Of a stretch of 8,966 bases of DNA, positions 1-5,803 are shown in pieces. Every line of letters begins with the position of its first letter. Position 1 is the stretch's first letter. The notes beneath the pieces are model-generated. The model did no database searches. It saw nothing but the letters and a program-made list of their open reading frames with translations, and was not told where the DNA came from. This DNA is from Saprospiraceae bacterium. GTDB taxonomy: Bacteria; Bacteroidota; Bacteroidia; Chitinophagales; Saprospiraceae. The stretch is from positions 1 through 8,966 of the forward strand of contig JABDJE010000228.1 of assembly GCA_013002625.1 (NCBI GenBank), given 5' to 3'. Made by a program: the position numbers and the translations under genes.

Positions 1-547
1 TTTGAGACGTCATAACACGCGCCTGAACAGATGAAGTATGCGTCCTTAGTAAATTAGTGGTTGAATCCTTGAGGTAAAAAGTATCCTGCATATCTCGAGC
101 CGGATGATCCTCAGGTGTATTCATCGCTGTAAAGTTGTGCCAGTCATCCTCGATCTCTCTCTCTTCCTCCACCACAAATCCAATCCGCTCGAAAATATCA
201 ATGATCCTGTTCATGACAATACTAACAGGGTGCCTAGAGCCTCCAAAGTCATTTTCCACTGGTAGGCTAAGATCTGCGTCGTCGGACTTGTCAGAACTGC
301 CATTGGCCGAAATATTGGTTTGCAACGCCTTGAACTTACTTTCAGCTTGTTGCTTCAAAGCATTAAGAGCTTGCCCAAACTCTTTCTTCTTATCATTCTC
401 TACGTTCCTCATTTCCCCAAAGAGTCCTTTGATGATATTCTTTGAGCCCAGGTACTCGATCCTGAACTTTTCAAGTTCATCTGCATCCCCCGGCTGAGCA
501 GCTTCAAGAGCTTTTGCAATCTTATCTATCTTTTCAAAAACGCTCAC
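1..547 (-). CDS. pheS: Phenylalanine--tRNA ligase alpha subunit, N-terminal part (runs off the left edge)
   Basis: Catalytic subunit of cytoplasmic phenylalanyl-tRNA synthetase (class II, alpha2beta2 with PheT), which charges tRNA-Phe with phenylalanine. I translated the minus strand by hand: 182 codons are open from 547 to the window edge, about half of a usual PheS of roughly 340 residues. Residues 1-95 are the charged helical arm that contacts tRNA (FRIEYLGSKN near 28-37, then a Lys/Glu/Gln-rich stretch). The catalytic core follows: GSRHPV (103-108), IEDDWHNFTAMNTPEDHPAR (132-151), DTFYL (155-159) and LLRTHTSSVQARVM (166-179), all close to PheS of other bacteria. The start is inferred as GTG at 547: an in-frame TAA lies at 572-574, no ATG lies between, and the protein begins sensibly as (M)SVFEKIDKIAKAL. 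No clear Shine-Dalgarno is seen. The motif 2/3 region and the stop lie outside the window. Family call is very secure; the exact start is less so. Confidence 0.96.
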   Translation of the reverse strand, partial: MSVFEKIDKIAKALEAAQPGDADELEKFRIEYLGSKNIIKGLFGEMRNVENDKKKEFGQALNALKQQAESKFKALQTNISANGSSDKSDDADLSLPVENDFGGSRHPVSIVMNRIIDIFERIGFVVEEEREIEDDWHNFTAMNTPEDHPARDMQDTFYLKDSTTNLLRTHTSSVQARVMTSQ

Positions 548-566
548 TACAAATAATTTTGAAAAA

Positions 567-574
567 CAAAGTTA
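567..574 (-). promoter_or_regulatory. Candidate Bacteroidota -7 element for pheS (TAACTTTG)
   Basis: Read on the minus strand, these bases are TAACTTTG, an exact fit to the TAnnTTTG -7 box known for Bacteroidota primary sigma factors. It ends 19 bases before the GTG start, so transcription would begin about a dozen bases before the gene. No good TTG/TTTG -33 box sits at the usual spacing of about 19 bases, so the call rests on the -7 match and its position alone. Confidence 0.4.
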
Positions 575-611
575 CATTTCTTTTATACATGATTCCGACA
601 TGCAAGTGTTC

Positions 612-626
612 AAATAGCTATTTTTG
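612..626 (+). promoter_or_regulatory. Candidate promoter for the TauE/SafE gene, overlapping a 12-bp palindrome
   Basis: TATTTTTG at 619-626 fits the Bacteroidota -7 consensus TAnnTTTG and lies about 50 bases before the proposed TTG start at 675. It overlaps the perfect palindrome AAATAGCTATTT (612-623), which could be an operator or simply AT-rich coincidence. No convincing -33 TTG is present at normal spacing. This is a sequence match only. Confidence 0.28.
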
Positions 627-674
627 CGCCTAATTTGATCCTTAGACAAAAAATCACAACAGCCAAATAATAGC

Positions 675-1451
675 TTGGACCTCACTTTAACAGAAATATT
701 AATCTCATTTATTGGTGGATTTCTAGCGGGTATACTTAACACCCTTGCTGGATTCGGCTCTATTATATCTTTGGCAATTTACATGGACTTATTGGGTATT
801 CCAGGCCCAATCGCCAACGCGACCAACCGCATAAATGTTCTTGGTAGCAGTTCTATCAGCGCGGCAACTTTCTATAAAAATGATATGCTTCAACTGGTCA
901 AGACGAGATGGATTCTTGCACCGGTTATCATAGGCGCTATAATCGGTATTTTTCTGGCAGTTCCGATAGATGAAGCACTATTCAAATCTGCTTTTAACTG
1001 GCTGCTCATTCCCATATTGATCATCTTGATATTAAATCCCAAGAAATTTCTCAAACCCGATGAAAATGCCAGCCCACCATCCAAATGGATCTTAGTTCCA
1101 TTACTATTCTTGATGGGGGTATACGCTGGTTTTATTCAAATAGGTTTTGGGGTCATCTTTCTTATGATCATGGTCATACTTGGCAAACAGGATCTAATTA
1201 AAAGTAATGCATTAAAAGTCGCCGTTGTCGCATCCTACACGATTATCGCCGTGATAATATTTCAGTGGCAGGGTATGTTAATGTGGGGTGCTGGTATTGC
1301 ATTGGCGATTGGTCAGGGTCTTGGTGGCTATATCACTGCTAGAAATGCATCAAGAATGAAAGGTGCCAATATCTGGGCTTACCGTTTGTTAATTGTAATT
1401 GTTGCGCTGGTAATCTTCAAAAATTTTGAACTCTGGAAGTTCTTTGTGTAA
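675..1451 (+). CDS. TauE/SafE-family membrane transporter (putative sulfite/anion exporter)
   Basis: A 258-residue, very hydrophobic inner-membrane protein of the TauE/SafE type, a family whose studied members export sulfite, sulfoacetate or related organic anions; the substrate here cannot be told. The length is normal for the family. The sequence shows two related halves: GGFLAGILNTLAGFGS (14-29) followed by NATNRINVLGSS (48-59), and MGVYAGFIQIGFGV (147-160) followed by KSNALKVAVVASY (176-188). About eight membrane segments can be drawn, near 8-27, 28-41, 79-96, 102-120, 138-170 (two), 181-197, 200-220 and 234-248. The start is read as TTG at 675 (MDLTLTEILISF): the upstream in-frame stop is at 636-638 and no ATG or GTG lies between, while the first internal Met (residue 37) would remove the first helix and its family motif. 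It is divergent from pheS and appears monocistronic, ending at a hairpin. Confidence 0.88.
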   Translation: MDLTLTEILISFIGGFLAGILNTLAGFGSIISLAIYMDLLGIPGPIANATNRINVLGSSSISAATFYKNDMLQLVKTRWILAPVIIGAIIGIFLAVPIDEALFKSAFNWLLIPILIILILNPKKFLKPDENASPPSKWILVPLLFLMGVYAGFIQIGFGVIFLMIMVILGKQDLIKSNALKVAVVASYTIIAVIIFQWQGMLMWGAGIALAIGQGLGGYITARNASRMKGANIWAYRLLIVIVALVIFKNFELWKFFV

Positions 1452-1455
1452 AACA

Positions 1456-1482
1456 GGCCCTGAAAGCTCAGGACCCGCTTTT
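1456..1482. terminator. Bidirectional hairpin terminator between convergent genes
   Basis: CCTGA (1459-1463) pairs with TCAGG (1468-1472) around an AAGC loop, and GG/CC (1456-1457 with 1474-1475) extends the stem past one mismatch. Four A residues precede it (1450-1453) and four T residues follow (1479-1482), so each strand has a short U-tract. It lies just after the TauE/SafE stop and just past the stop of the leftward small secreted-protein gene, as expected for a shared terminator. Stem and U-tract are both short, so efficiency is uncertain. Confidence 0.5.
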
Positions 1483-1490
1483 AAAAAATT

Positions 1491-1883
1491 CTAACCACAA
1501 GTTCCTCTTCGATTATAGCTGTAAGTGTAACTCCTTCTTCTGAAATCACGGGTTCGCGGATAATACTGGGCTATTTCAGCTTCCAACTGGCGAATATTTC
1601 TTGCTTCCCTTCTGCTAATTCTTCCATCTCTCCATGCCCTCTCATAGCATCGGTTTAATTCCTGCCTGAGTCGCTTAACACGTTTGCGATCCCGCCTGCT
1701 TAGCCTTTGGTCATAGTACCTGACATCATGGGTGTGGCCATTGTAATGTCTGCTATCTTGATGCACCTTGTAATTATCCCAGTTCCCATTTCGATCACGA
1801 TGGTGCGCATTTCCACGCTGAGAACTAAGAGATGCGGCAAATCCTATCATGAAGACGACTGTAATAAATTTCCATTTTTTCAT
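1491..1883 (-). CDS. Small secreted His/Arg-rich protein of unknown function
   Basis: I do not recognise a named family. The chosen ATG at 1883 gives 130 residues that open with a clear signal peptide: Lys-rich MKKWK, a hydrophobic core (ITVVFMIGFAASL, 7-19) and a likely cut after GNA (residue 26), so the product should reach the periplasm or beyond. A longer reading from TTG at 1958 would add 25 residues and bury the signal peptide, so it was rejected. The mature part begins His-rich (HHRDRNGNW, then several His to about 52). A strongly charged, probably helical stretch follows (about 60-107), containing DGRISRRE (86-93), which resembles the second half of an EF-hand loop. The C-terminus is Arg/Tyr-rich (RRRSYTYSYNRR). 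Only two cysteines occur, at 79 and 129. It is divergent from the helicase gene and convergent with the transporter. No Shine-Dalgarno is visible. Real-gene call is good; function is unknown. Confidence 0.8.
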   Translation of the reverse strand: MKKWKFITVVFMIGFAASLSSQRGNAHHRDRNGNWDNYKVHQDSRHYNGHTHDVRYYDQRLSRRDRKRVKRLRQELNRCYERAWRDGRISRREARNIRQLEAEIAQYYPRTRDFRRRSYTYSYNRRGTCG

Positions 1884-1917
1884 TTTACTAAGTTTAGTTG
1901 TTAATACACTTATAATT

Positions 1918-1933
1918 CCTGCACTCGGGCAGG
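1918..1933 (-). promoter_or_regulatory. Hairpin in the leader of the small secreted-protein gene
   Basis: CCTGC (1918-1922) pairs with GCAGG (1929-1933) around a six-base loop, with one further T-A pair outside (1917/1934). On the minus strand it lies about 35 bases before the ATG at 1883, so if it is in the mRNA it would form a small stem in the leader. A functional role is only a possibility. Confidence 0.25.
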
Positions 1934-1952
1934 ATTTGTCGCATTCAAGTGT

Positions 1953-1966
1953 GTCCAATATTGGAC
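1953..1966. promoter_or_regulatory. Perfect 14-bp palindrome GTCCAATATTGGAC (possible operator)
   Basis: The 14 bases are their own reverse complement, a form typical of sites for dimeric helix-turn-helix regulators. The site lies 70 bases upstream of the secreted-protein ATG and about 186 bases before the helicase ATG, in the shared divergent region. No regulator gene is nearby and I do not recognise the motif. Confidence 0.35.
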
Positions 1967-1998
1967 TTCTCCTATACGACGGAAATAAATTAAACAGG

Positions 1999-2024
1999 GT
2001 TAACTTGAGGTACCTGAGATTAAC
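1999..2024. promoter_or_regulatory. 26-bp imperfect palindrome in the divergent leader (possible operator)
   Basis: The half-sites GTTAAnnTnAGGT (1999-2011) and ACCTnAnnTTAAC (2012-2024) match at 10 of 13 paired positions, centred on GGTACC. This is the size and symmetry of a protein-dimer operator. It lies between the leftward secreted-protein gene and the rightward helicase and could act on either. The half-sites include two of the TTAAC motifs that recur towards the helicase. Confidence 0.35.
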
Positions 2025-2128
2025 TGAATTTTAACTGGATGGATACATAAGAGTTATATGCATTAACATTCATTTCCCGAGGGCATGCTATATTTTTATT
2101 ATTCTTAACTTCCGTAAATTATTTTAAC
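2000..2128 (+). repeat. Six same-strand TTAAC motifs upstream of the helicase gene
   Basis: TTAAC occurs on the plus strand at 2000, 2020, 2031, 2063, 2105 and 2124; four of these read TTAACT and two TTAACA. Steps are 20, 11, 32, 42 and 19 bases, mostly near whole turns of B-DNA (10.5 bases). The last copy ends 23 bases before the helicase ATG. Either a tandem regulator-binding region or a chance cluster in AT-rich DNA would explain it. Confidence 0.35.
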
Positions 2129-2137
2129 AAGTTGAAT

Positions 2138-2142
2138 AAGGA
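2138..2142 (+). promoter_or_regulatory. Shine-Dalgarno-like AAGGA before the helicase start
   Basis: AAGGA ends nine bases before the ATG at 2152, a normal spacing. It supports that start and stands out because the other genes in this window lack a clear ribosome-binding site, as is common in Bacteroidota. Confidence 0.5.
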
Positions 2143-2151
2143 CCTCTAAAA

Positions 2152-5100
2152 ATGATAAAAGAGAAGTACGAAAAAATATATAATGAGTCATATATAAACC
2201 TCAATGAACAACAAAAAAGAGCGGTTGACAGAATTGAGGGTCCTGTTCTCGTAAATGCCGGACCTGGGACCGGCAAAACACAAATTCTAGCTGTCAGAAT
2301 CGGGAAGATATTATTAGAGCAGGACGTATCTCCACATAATATATTGTGTCTAACCTATACGGATGCAGCCACTATTGCCATGCGCAACCGTCTTGTTGAA
2401 ATCGTTGGGCCTGAAGCCCACAAGATTCATATCTATACATTTCATGGATTCTGTAACCAGGTGATTCAGGAAAATCTCGATTATTTCGGTGGTTATAAAT
2501 CACTTGAACCAATATCTGATCTAGAGAGGGTCGACATCTATCGCAACATTCTGGATGGACTGGATGATGAGCATCCGCTCAAGCGATTTAAGTCTGATCG
2601 TTATTATGAGGTATCCAGACTGCGCAATCTTTTCGATATGATGAAGAAAGAAGATATGGACACTGTGCCAATGCACGAGGCATTGACTCTTGCGCTTGAA
2701 CAAGCAAAGTTGGAAGAGCGCTTTTATGCAAAACGAAAATACACGCACCCCAAAACAGGTATAACATTTCAAAAGGGTGATTTTCGTTTTGATAATTATG
2801 AGAAGTATGTAAAGGAATTTGATTTACTTAAAAGTGCCATTGATCTATTTCCCGAACTAGACAAACAGCTCAATAAAATTGGGCGCTATGATTATCAGGA
2901 TATGATACTTTGGGTCATTAGAGCCTTTAAGGATGATTCTGATCTGCTGGCACAATATCAGGAGCGCTATCTTTATTTTTTAGTGGATGAATTTCAGGAT
3001 ACAAATGGCGCTCAAAATCATTTGCTGGATTTACTCATTCAATTTTGGGATCAACCCAATGTTTTTGTTGTCGGTGATGATGACCAGGCCATATATAAAT
3101 TTCAGGGTGCAAATCTCAACAACATCATTGATTTCACAAAGAAATACGACCCCTACACAGTCGTACTTGAAGAAAATTATAGGTCAAATCAAGACATTCT
3201 TGACCACGCCAGGATATTGATTGAAAACAATGAAGAAAGATTGGTTAATCATTCAAAAGATCTAACCAAGTCTCTGAATGCCAAAGGGCCTTACGCCGAC
3301 ACAAACAACAAACCAAAGATTTTAGCCTTTCAAAAAATATCTGAAGAACTCACATATATTGCTCAATCCATTGAGAACCTGTACTTGAATGAACCTTCAA
3401 TTTTGCCTGAAATTGCTATCATATACCGTAACCACAGACAGGTTGAAAATTTAGTTCAAGTATTCGAAAAAAGAAACATTCCACTCAATATTAAAAGAAA
3501 GGTCAACGTATTGGAGCTGCCATTAATTACTGGTCTTATCAACATATTAAGGTTTGTTGCAGATGAACACAAAACCTATGGTAGAGGTCAGCACAGGTTA
3601 TTTAAAATTCTGCATTACAAATTTTGGGGAAATCAGCCATTGGATGTAGGTAGAATTGCAATGTATTGTCAGCAACCCGATAAGGAGGGTAAATATCCTG
3701 ACTGGAGAGCAGTGATTCAAAATGAAAATATTTTAAATCAACTTGAGCTCAATGATTCATCAAAAATTCTTGATACCGCTCAGACATTGGAGTCATTGAT
3801 TCAGGAAGCAGGGAATATCACACTTCAGTCGCTTTTCGAAAACTTAATAAATCAAAGCGGCTTATTAAGAACAATAATGCAGGGACCAGACAAAGCTTGG
3901 GATATTCAGGTTTTGAATACCTTCTTTAATTTCATAAAAGATGAATCCGCCAGAATGCCGGAATTAAATCTCAATGAACTTCTGGATATGGTTGATAAGA
4001 TGAATGAAAATGGCATCGAACTTCCAATAAATAAAATCATCAGCTCTGACATGGGTGTTAACTTTATTACAGCCCATTCAGCTAAAGGACTCGAATTTAA
4101 AATGGTGTATATGCTTGGGTGTACGAAAGATATTTGGGACAAGTCTTCGGGAGGTCGGCATAAATTTAAATTACCAACAGGTTTTAATGCAGATGGTGAA
4201 AACACAGCTGAAGATGAGAGACGCTTGTTCTATGTCGCCATGACGCGTGCTAAAACAAATTTATTTATTACTTATTCAGAGCGGAAAGAAGATGACAAAG
4301 AGTTGGGCGCATCAATGTTTGTTGACGAAGTACTTTCCCACCCTGAAGCTGAAAAAGAAAAAACAGCGGTGGCACAAGACAATGTGATTGAATTTTATTA
4401 CAGTCTTATGCTAAAAGAGGAAAAACAAATCCCGTTGGTTGAAAAATCTCTGATCGACAATTGGCTGAAGTCTTATAAAATGTCTGTCACCCATTTGAAT
4501 AAATACTTAAAATGCCCGCTCAGTTTTTACTTTGAATCTGTTCTGAGGGTGCCGCATGCAAGAAATGCATCTTCAGGTTTTGGTAATGCGGTTCATCATG
4601 GATTATGGGCTTACTTTAATGCTGTATTGAATGGGCAGCCTAAAGCCATTACGACATTACAAAGTTATTTTGAAGAAGGTATGTCAAAGTATAAGTCTCA
4701 TTTCACCGATGAAGAATTTGAAAGTTATACGATTCATGGAAAGAAGGTCATGCATGCAATTCATGAAGAAAAGGCTGAGCAGTGGTTCGGTGTCTCAAAG
4801 ATGGCATTGGAGGAGAAGATTGACCACGCCGAATATCAAGGTGTGCCACTTAAGGGATTTCTGGACAAGGTAGAAATCTATGATCACCATGTTCATGTGG
4901 TTGACTATAAAACCGGGAAGTTCAAATATTCGACGGCCAAGTTAAAACCACCCAGTGACCGGGATTCAAATGGCGGTGACTATTGGAGGCAATTGGTGTT
5001 TTATAAAATCCTTTTGGACAGCGATAAAAAACACAATTGGCATATGGACAAGGGTGCCATCGAGTATATTGAACCCGACACTAAGACTGGCGAATTCAAA

Positions 5101-5295
5101 TATCATGAAGCTGTAATTACCCAAGACCAAATAGACACTGTCGGTCAGCAAATTGTAGAAACATTTGAGAATATCAAAGCCTACCAATTTGATAAGACCT
5201 GTGCTGAAGATGATTGCGCCTGGTGCAATTTTGTACAAGACAACTACACTCTGGATTCAAACCTGATCGATGAAGAATATGGGCACAGTGATTAA
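2152..5295 (+). CDS. UvrD/Rep-type SF1 helicase fused to an Fe-S PD-(D/E)XK nuclease
   Basis: A 1047-residue DNA helicase-nuclease, presumably acting in recombination or repair of broken or stalled DNA. All SF1A helicase motifs are intact: Q motif LNEQQ (17-21), Walker A GPGTGKT (37-43), Ia TYTDAAT (68-74), Ib YTFHGFC (95-101), II DEFQD (279-283), III GDDDQAIYKFQGA (308-320), IV LEENYRS (339-345), V TAHSAKGLEF (640-649) and VI DERRLFYVAMTRAK (688-701). After a linker, a RecB/AddB/Cas4-like nuclease begins near 778: HLNKYLKCP (781-789), GNAVHHGLW (811-819), GFLD (902-905), VVDYKTG (916-922, Asp918 and Lys920) and QLVFY (947-951). Cys788 with Cys1017, Cys1022 and Cys1025 probably binds a 4Fe-4S cluster. 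An AAGGA precedes the ATG. No AddA-like partner gene is adjacent, so it may work alone, unlike AddAB. The TMEM220 gene follows after 26 bases. Family call is secure; the exact pathway is inferred. Confidence 0.95.
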   Translation: MIKEKYEKIYNESYINLNEQQKRAVDRIEGPVLVNAGPGTGKTQILAVRIGKILLEQDVSPHNILCLTYTDAATIAMRNRLVEIVGPEAHKIHIYTFHGFCNQVIQENLDYFGGYKSLEPISDLERVDIYRNILDGLDDEHPLKRFKSDRYYEVSRLRNLFDMMKKEDMDTVPMHEALTLALEQAKLEERFYAKRKYTHPKTGITFQKGDFRFDNYEKYVKEFDLLKSAIDLFPELDKQLNKIGRYDYQDMILWVIRAFKDDSDLLAQYQERYLYFLVDEFQDTNGAQNHLLDLLIQFWDQPNVFVVGDDDQAIYKFQGANLNNIIDFTKKYDPYTVVLEENYRSNQDILDHARILIENNEERLVNHSKDLTKSLNAKGPYADTNNKPKILAFQKISEELTYIAQSIENLYLNEPSILPEIAIIYRNHRQVENLVQVFEKRNIPLNIKRKVNVLELPLITGLINILRFVADEHKTYGRGQHRLFKILHYKFWGNQPLDVGRIAMYCQQPDKEGKYPDWRAVIQNENILNQLELNDSSKILDTAQTLESLIQEAGNITLQSLFENLINQSGLLRTIMQGPDKAWDIQVLNTFFNFIKDESARMPELNLNELLDMVDKMNENGIELPINKIISSDMGVNFITAHSAKGLEFKMVYMLGCTKDIWDKSSGGRHKFKLPTGFNADGENTAEDERRLFYVAMTRAKTNLFITYSERKEDDKELGASMFVDEVLSHPEAEKEKTAVAQDNVIEFYYSLMLKEEKQIPLVEKSLIDNWLKSYKMSVTHLNKYLKCPLSFYFESVLRVPHARNASSGFGNAVHHGLWAYFNAVLNGQPKAITTLQSYFEEGMSKYKSHFTDEEFESYTIHGKKVMHAIHEEKAEQWFGVSKMALEEKIDHAEYQGVPLKGFLDKVEIYDHHVHVVDYKTGKFKYSTAKLKPPSDRDSNGGDYWRQLVFYKILLDSDKKHNWHMDKGAIEYIEPDTKTGEFKYHEAVITQDQIDTVGQQIVETFENIKAYQFDKTCAEDDCAWCNFVQDNYTLDSNLIDEEYGHSD

Positions 5296-5321
5296 CTCAA
5301 TTCTGAATAATTTTTAATCCT

Positions 5322-5684
5322 ATGTGGAAGGTCATAGACATCCTGATTGTTATTTGTTTTTGCTATTTTATATATGTTCAATTCAACGATCAAGATGGTC
5401 TATTATGGGTTCTTGTCTATAGCATTCCGCTGGCACTTGCTCTGCTTTCAATCTTCAAAAAGTCTTCATTAAAATTAACCGGGCTTGGATTGATATTATT
5501 CGGAGCTCTATCAGTTTTTCAGGTTCCGACGCTGGTGGAGTGGATGAATCAAGGCCGTCCTGCATTTTTAGATTACCAGCCCACCAATATAAAGATTGCA
5601 GAAGAAATGCGGGAACTATTGGGCATGGTTATCAACACAATTGCAATTGGTATACTGCATTGGCAAAACAAGCTAAAGCAATAA
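5322..5684 (+). CDS. TMEM220-family small membrane protein
   Basis: A 120-residue integral membrane protein that fits the transmembrane 220 family, known from animals and bacteria but without an established function. The visible signature is YVQFNDQDGLLWVLVYSIP (18-36) directly after the first helix, and EEMRELLGMVINT (93-105) at the start of the last. About four membrane segments can be drawn: 4-21, 28-44, 51-67 and 98-113, with a polar loop between the last two. The C-terminus is short and basic. The ATG at 5322 lies 26 bases after the helicase stop with no terminator between, so co-transcription is likely; a functional link to the helicase is not implied by anything in the protein. A hairpin follows its stop. 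The family call comes from recalled motif similarity, not a search. Confidence 0.78.
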   Translation: MWKVIDILIVICFCYFIYVQFNDQDGLLWVLVYSIPLALALLSIFKKSSLKLTGLGLILFGALSVFQVPTLVEWMNQGRPAFLDYQPTNIKIAEEMRELLGMVINTIAIGILHWQNKLKQ

Positions 5685-5687
5685 AAA

Positions 5688-5715
5688 TATCCCCGGATGT
5701 GATCATCCAGGGATA
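5688..5715. terminator. Strong hairpin terminator between convergent genes
   Basis: TATCCC-C-GGATG (5688-5699) pairs with CATCC-A-GGGATA (5704-5715): eleven base pairs with one internal C/A mismatch and a TGAT loop. On the minus strand the stem is followed at once by TTTTTATT, an intrinsic-terminator layout for the leftward receptor gene that stops at 5804. On the plus strand it lies right after the TMEM220 stop, but the downstream tract is only moderately T-rich, so rightward termination should be weaker. Confidence 0.7.
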
Positions 5716-5745
5716 ATGTATTAAAGCAACTTTATTAAAGTTACC

Positions 5746-5771
5746 GTTCGTTAGCTATTGGTATAACGAAC
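5746..5771. repeat. Second inverted repeat in the convergent gap (GTTCGTTA / TAACGAAC)
   Basis: Perfect eight-base arms (5746-5753 and 5764-5771) flank a ten-base loop. Just to the left, AACTTTA/TAAAGTT (5728-5734 and 5736-5742) forms another symmetric element around a single base. Neither has a good U-tract. They may protect mRNA 3' ends or help termination of the leftward receptor transcript. Confidence 0.45.
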
Positions 5772-5803
5772 AGAATATCTTAAATGTCTACAGTCTGGTC
5801 CGA

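Noticed and set aside
135..497. Open plus-strand frame of 120 codons, low-complexity Ser/Leu/Phe-rich
   Set aside because: It lies entirely antisense to pheS, whose minus-strand translation is clearly conserved; the composition is that of a reverse-strand shadow.
1884..1958. N-terminal extension of the small secreted protein from TTG at 1958
   Set aside because: It would place 25 polar residues before a textbook signal peptide and start inside the 14-bp palindrome; ATG at 1883 fits better.
1849..2034. Plus-strand frame of 61 codons with a hydrophobic start
   Set aside because: It overlaps the signal-peptide region and leader of the minus-strand gene, has no ribosome-binding site, and shows no recognisable motif.
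2089..2096. TATATTTT as a -7 box for the helicase gene
   Set aside because: It lacks the final G of TAnnTTTG and has no TTG at the normal upstream spacing; in such AT-rich DNA the match is weak.
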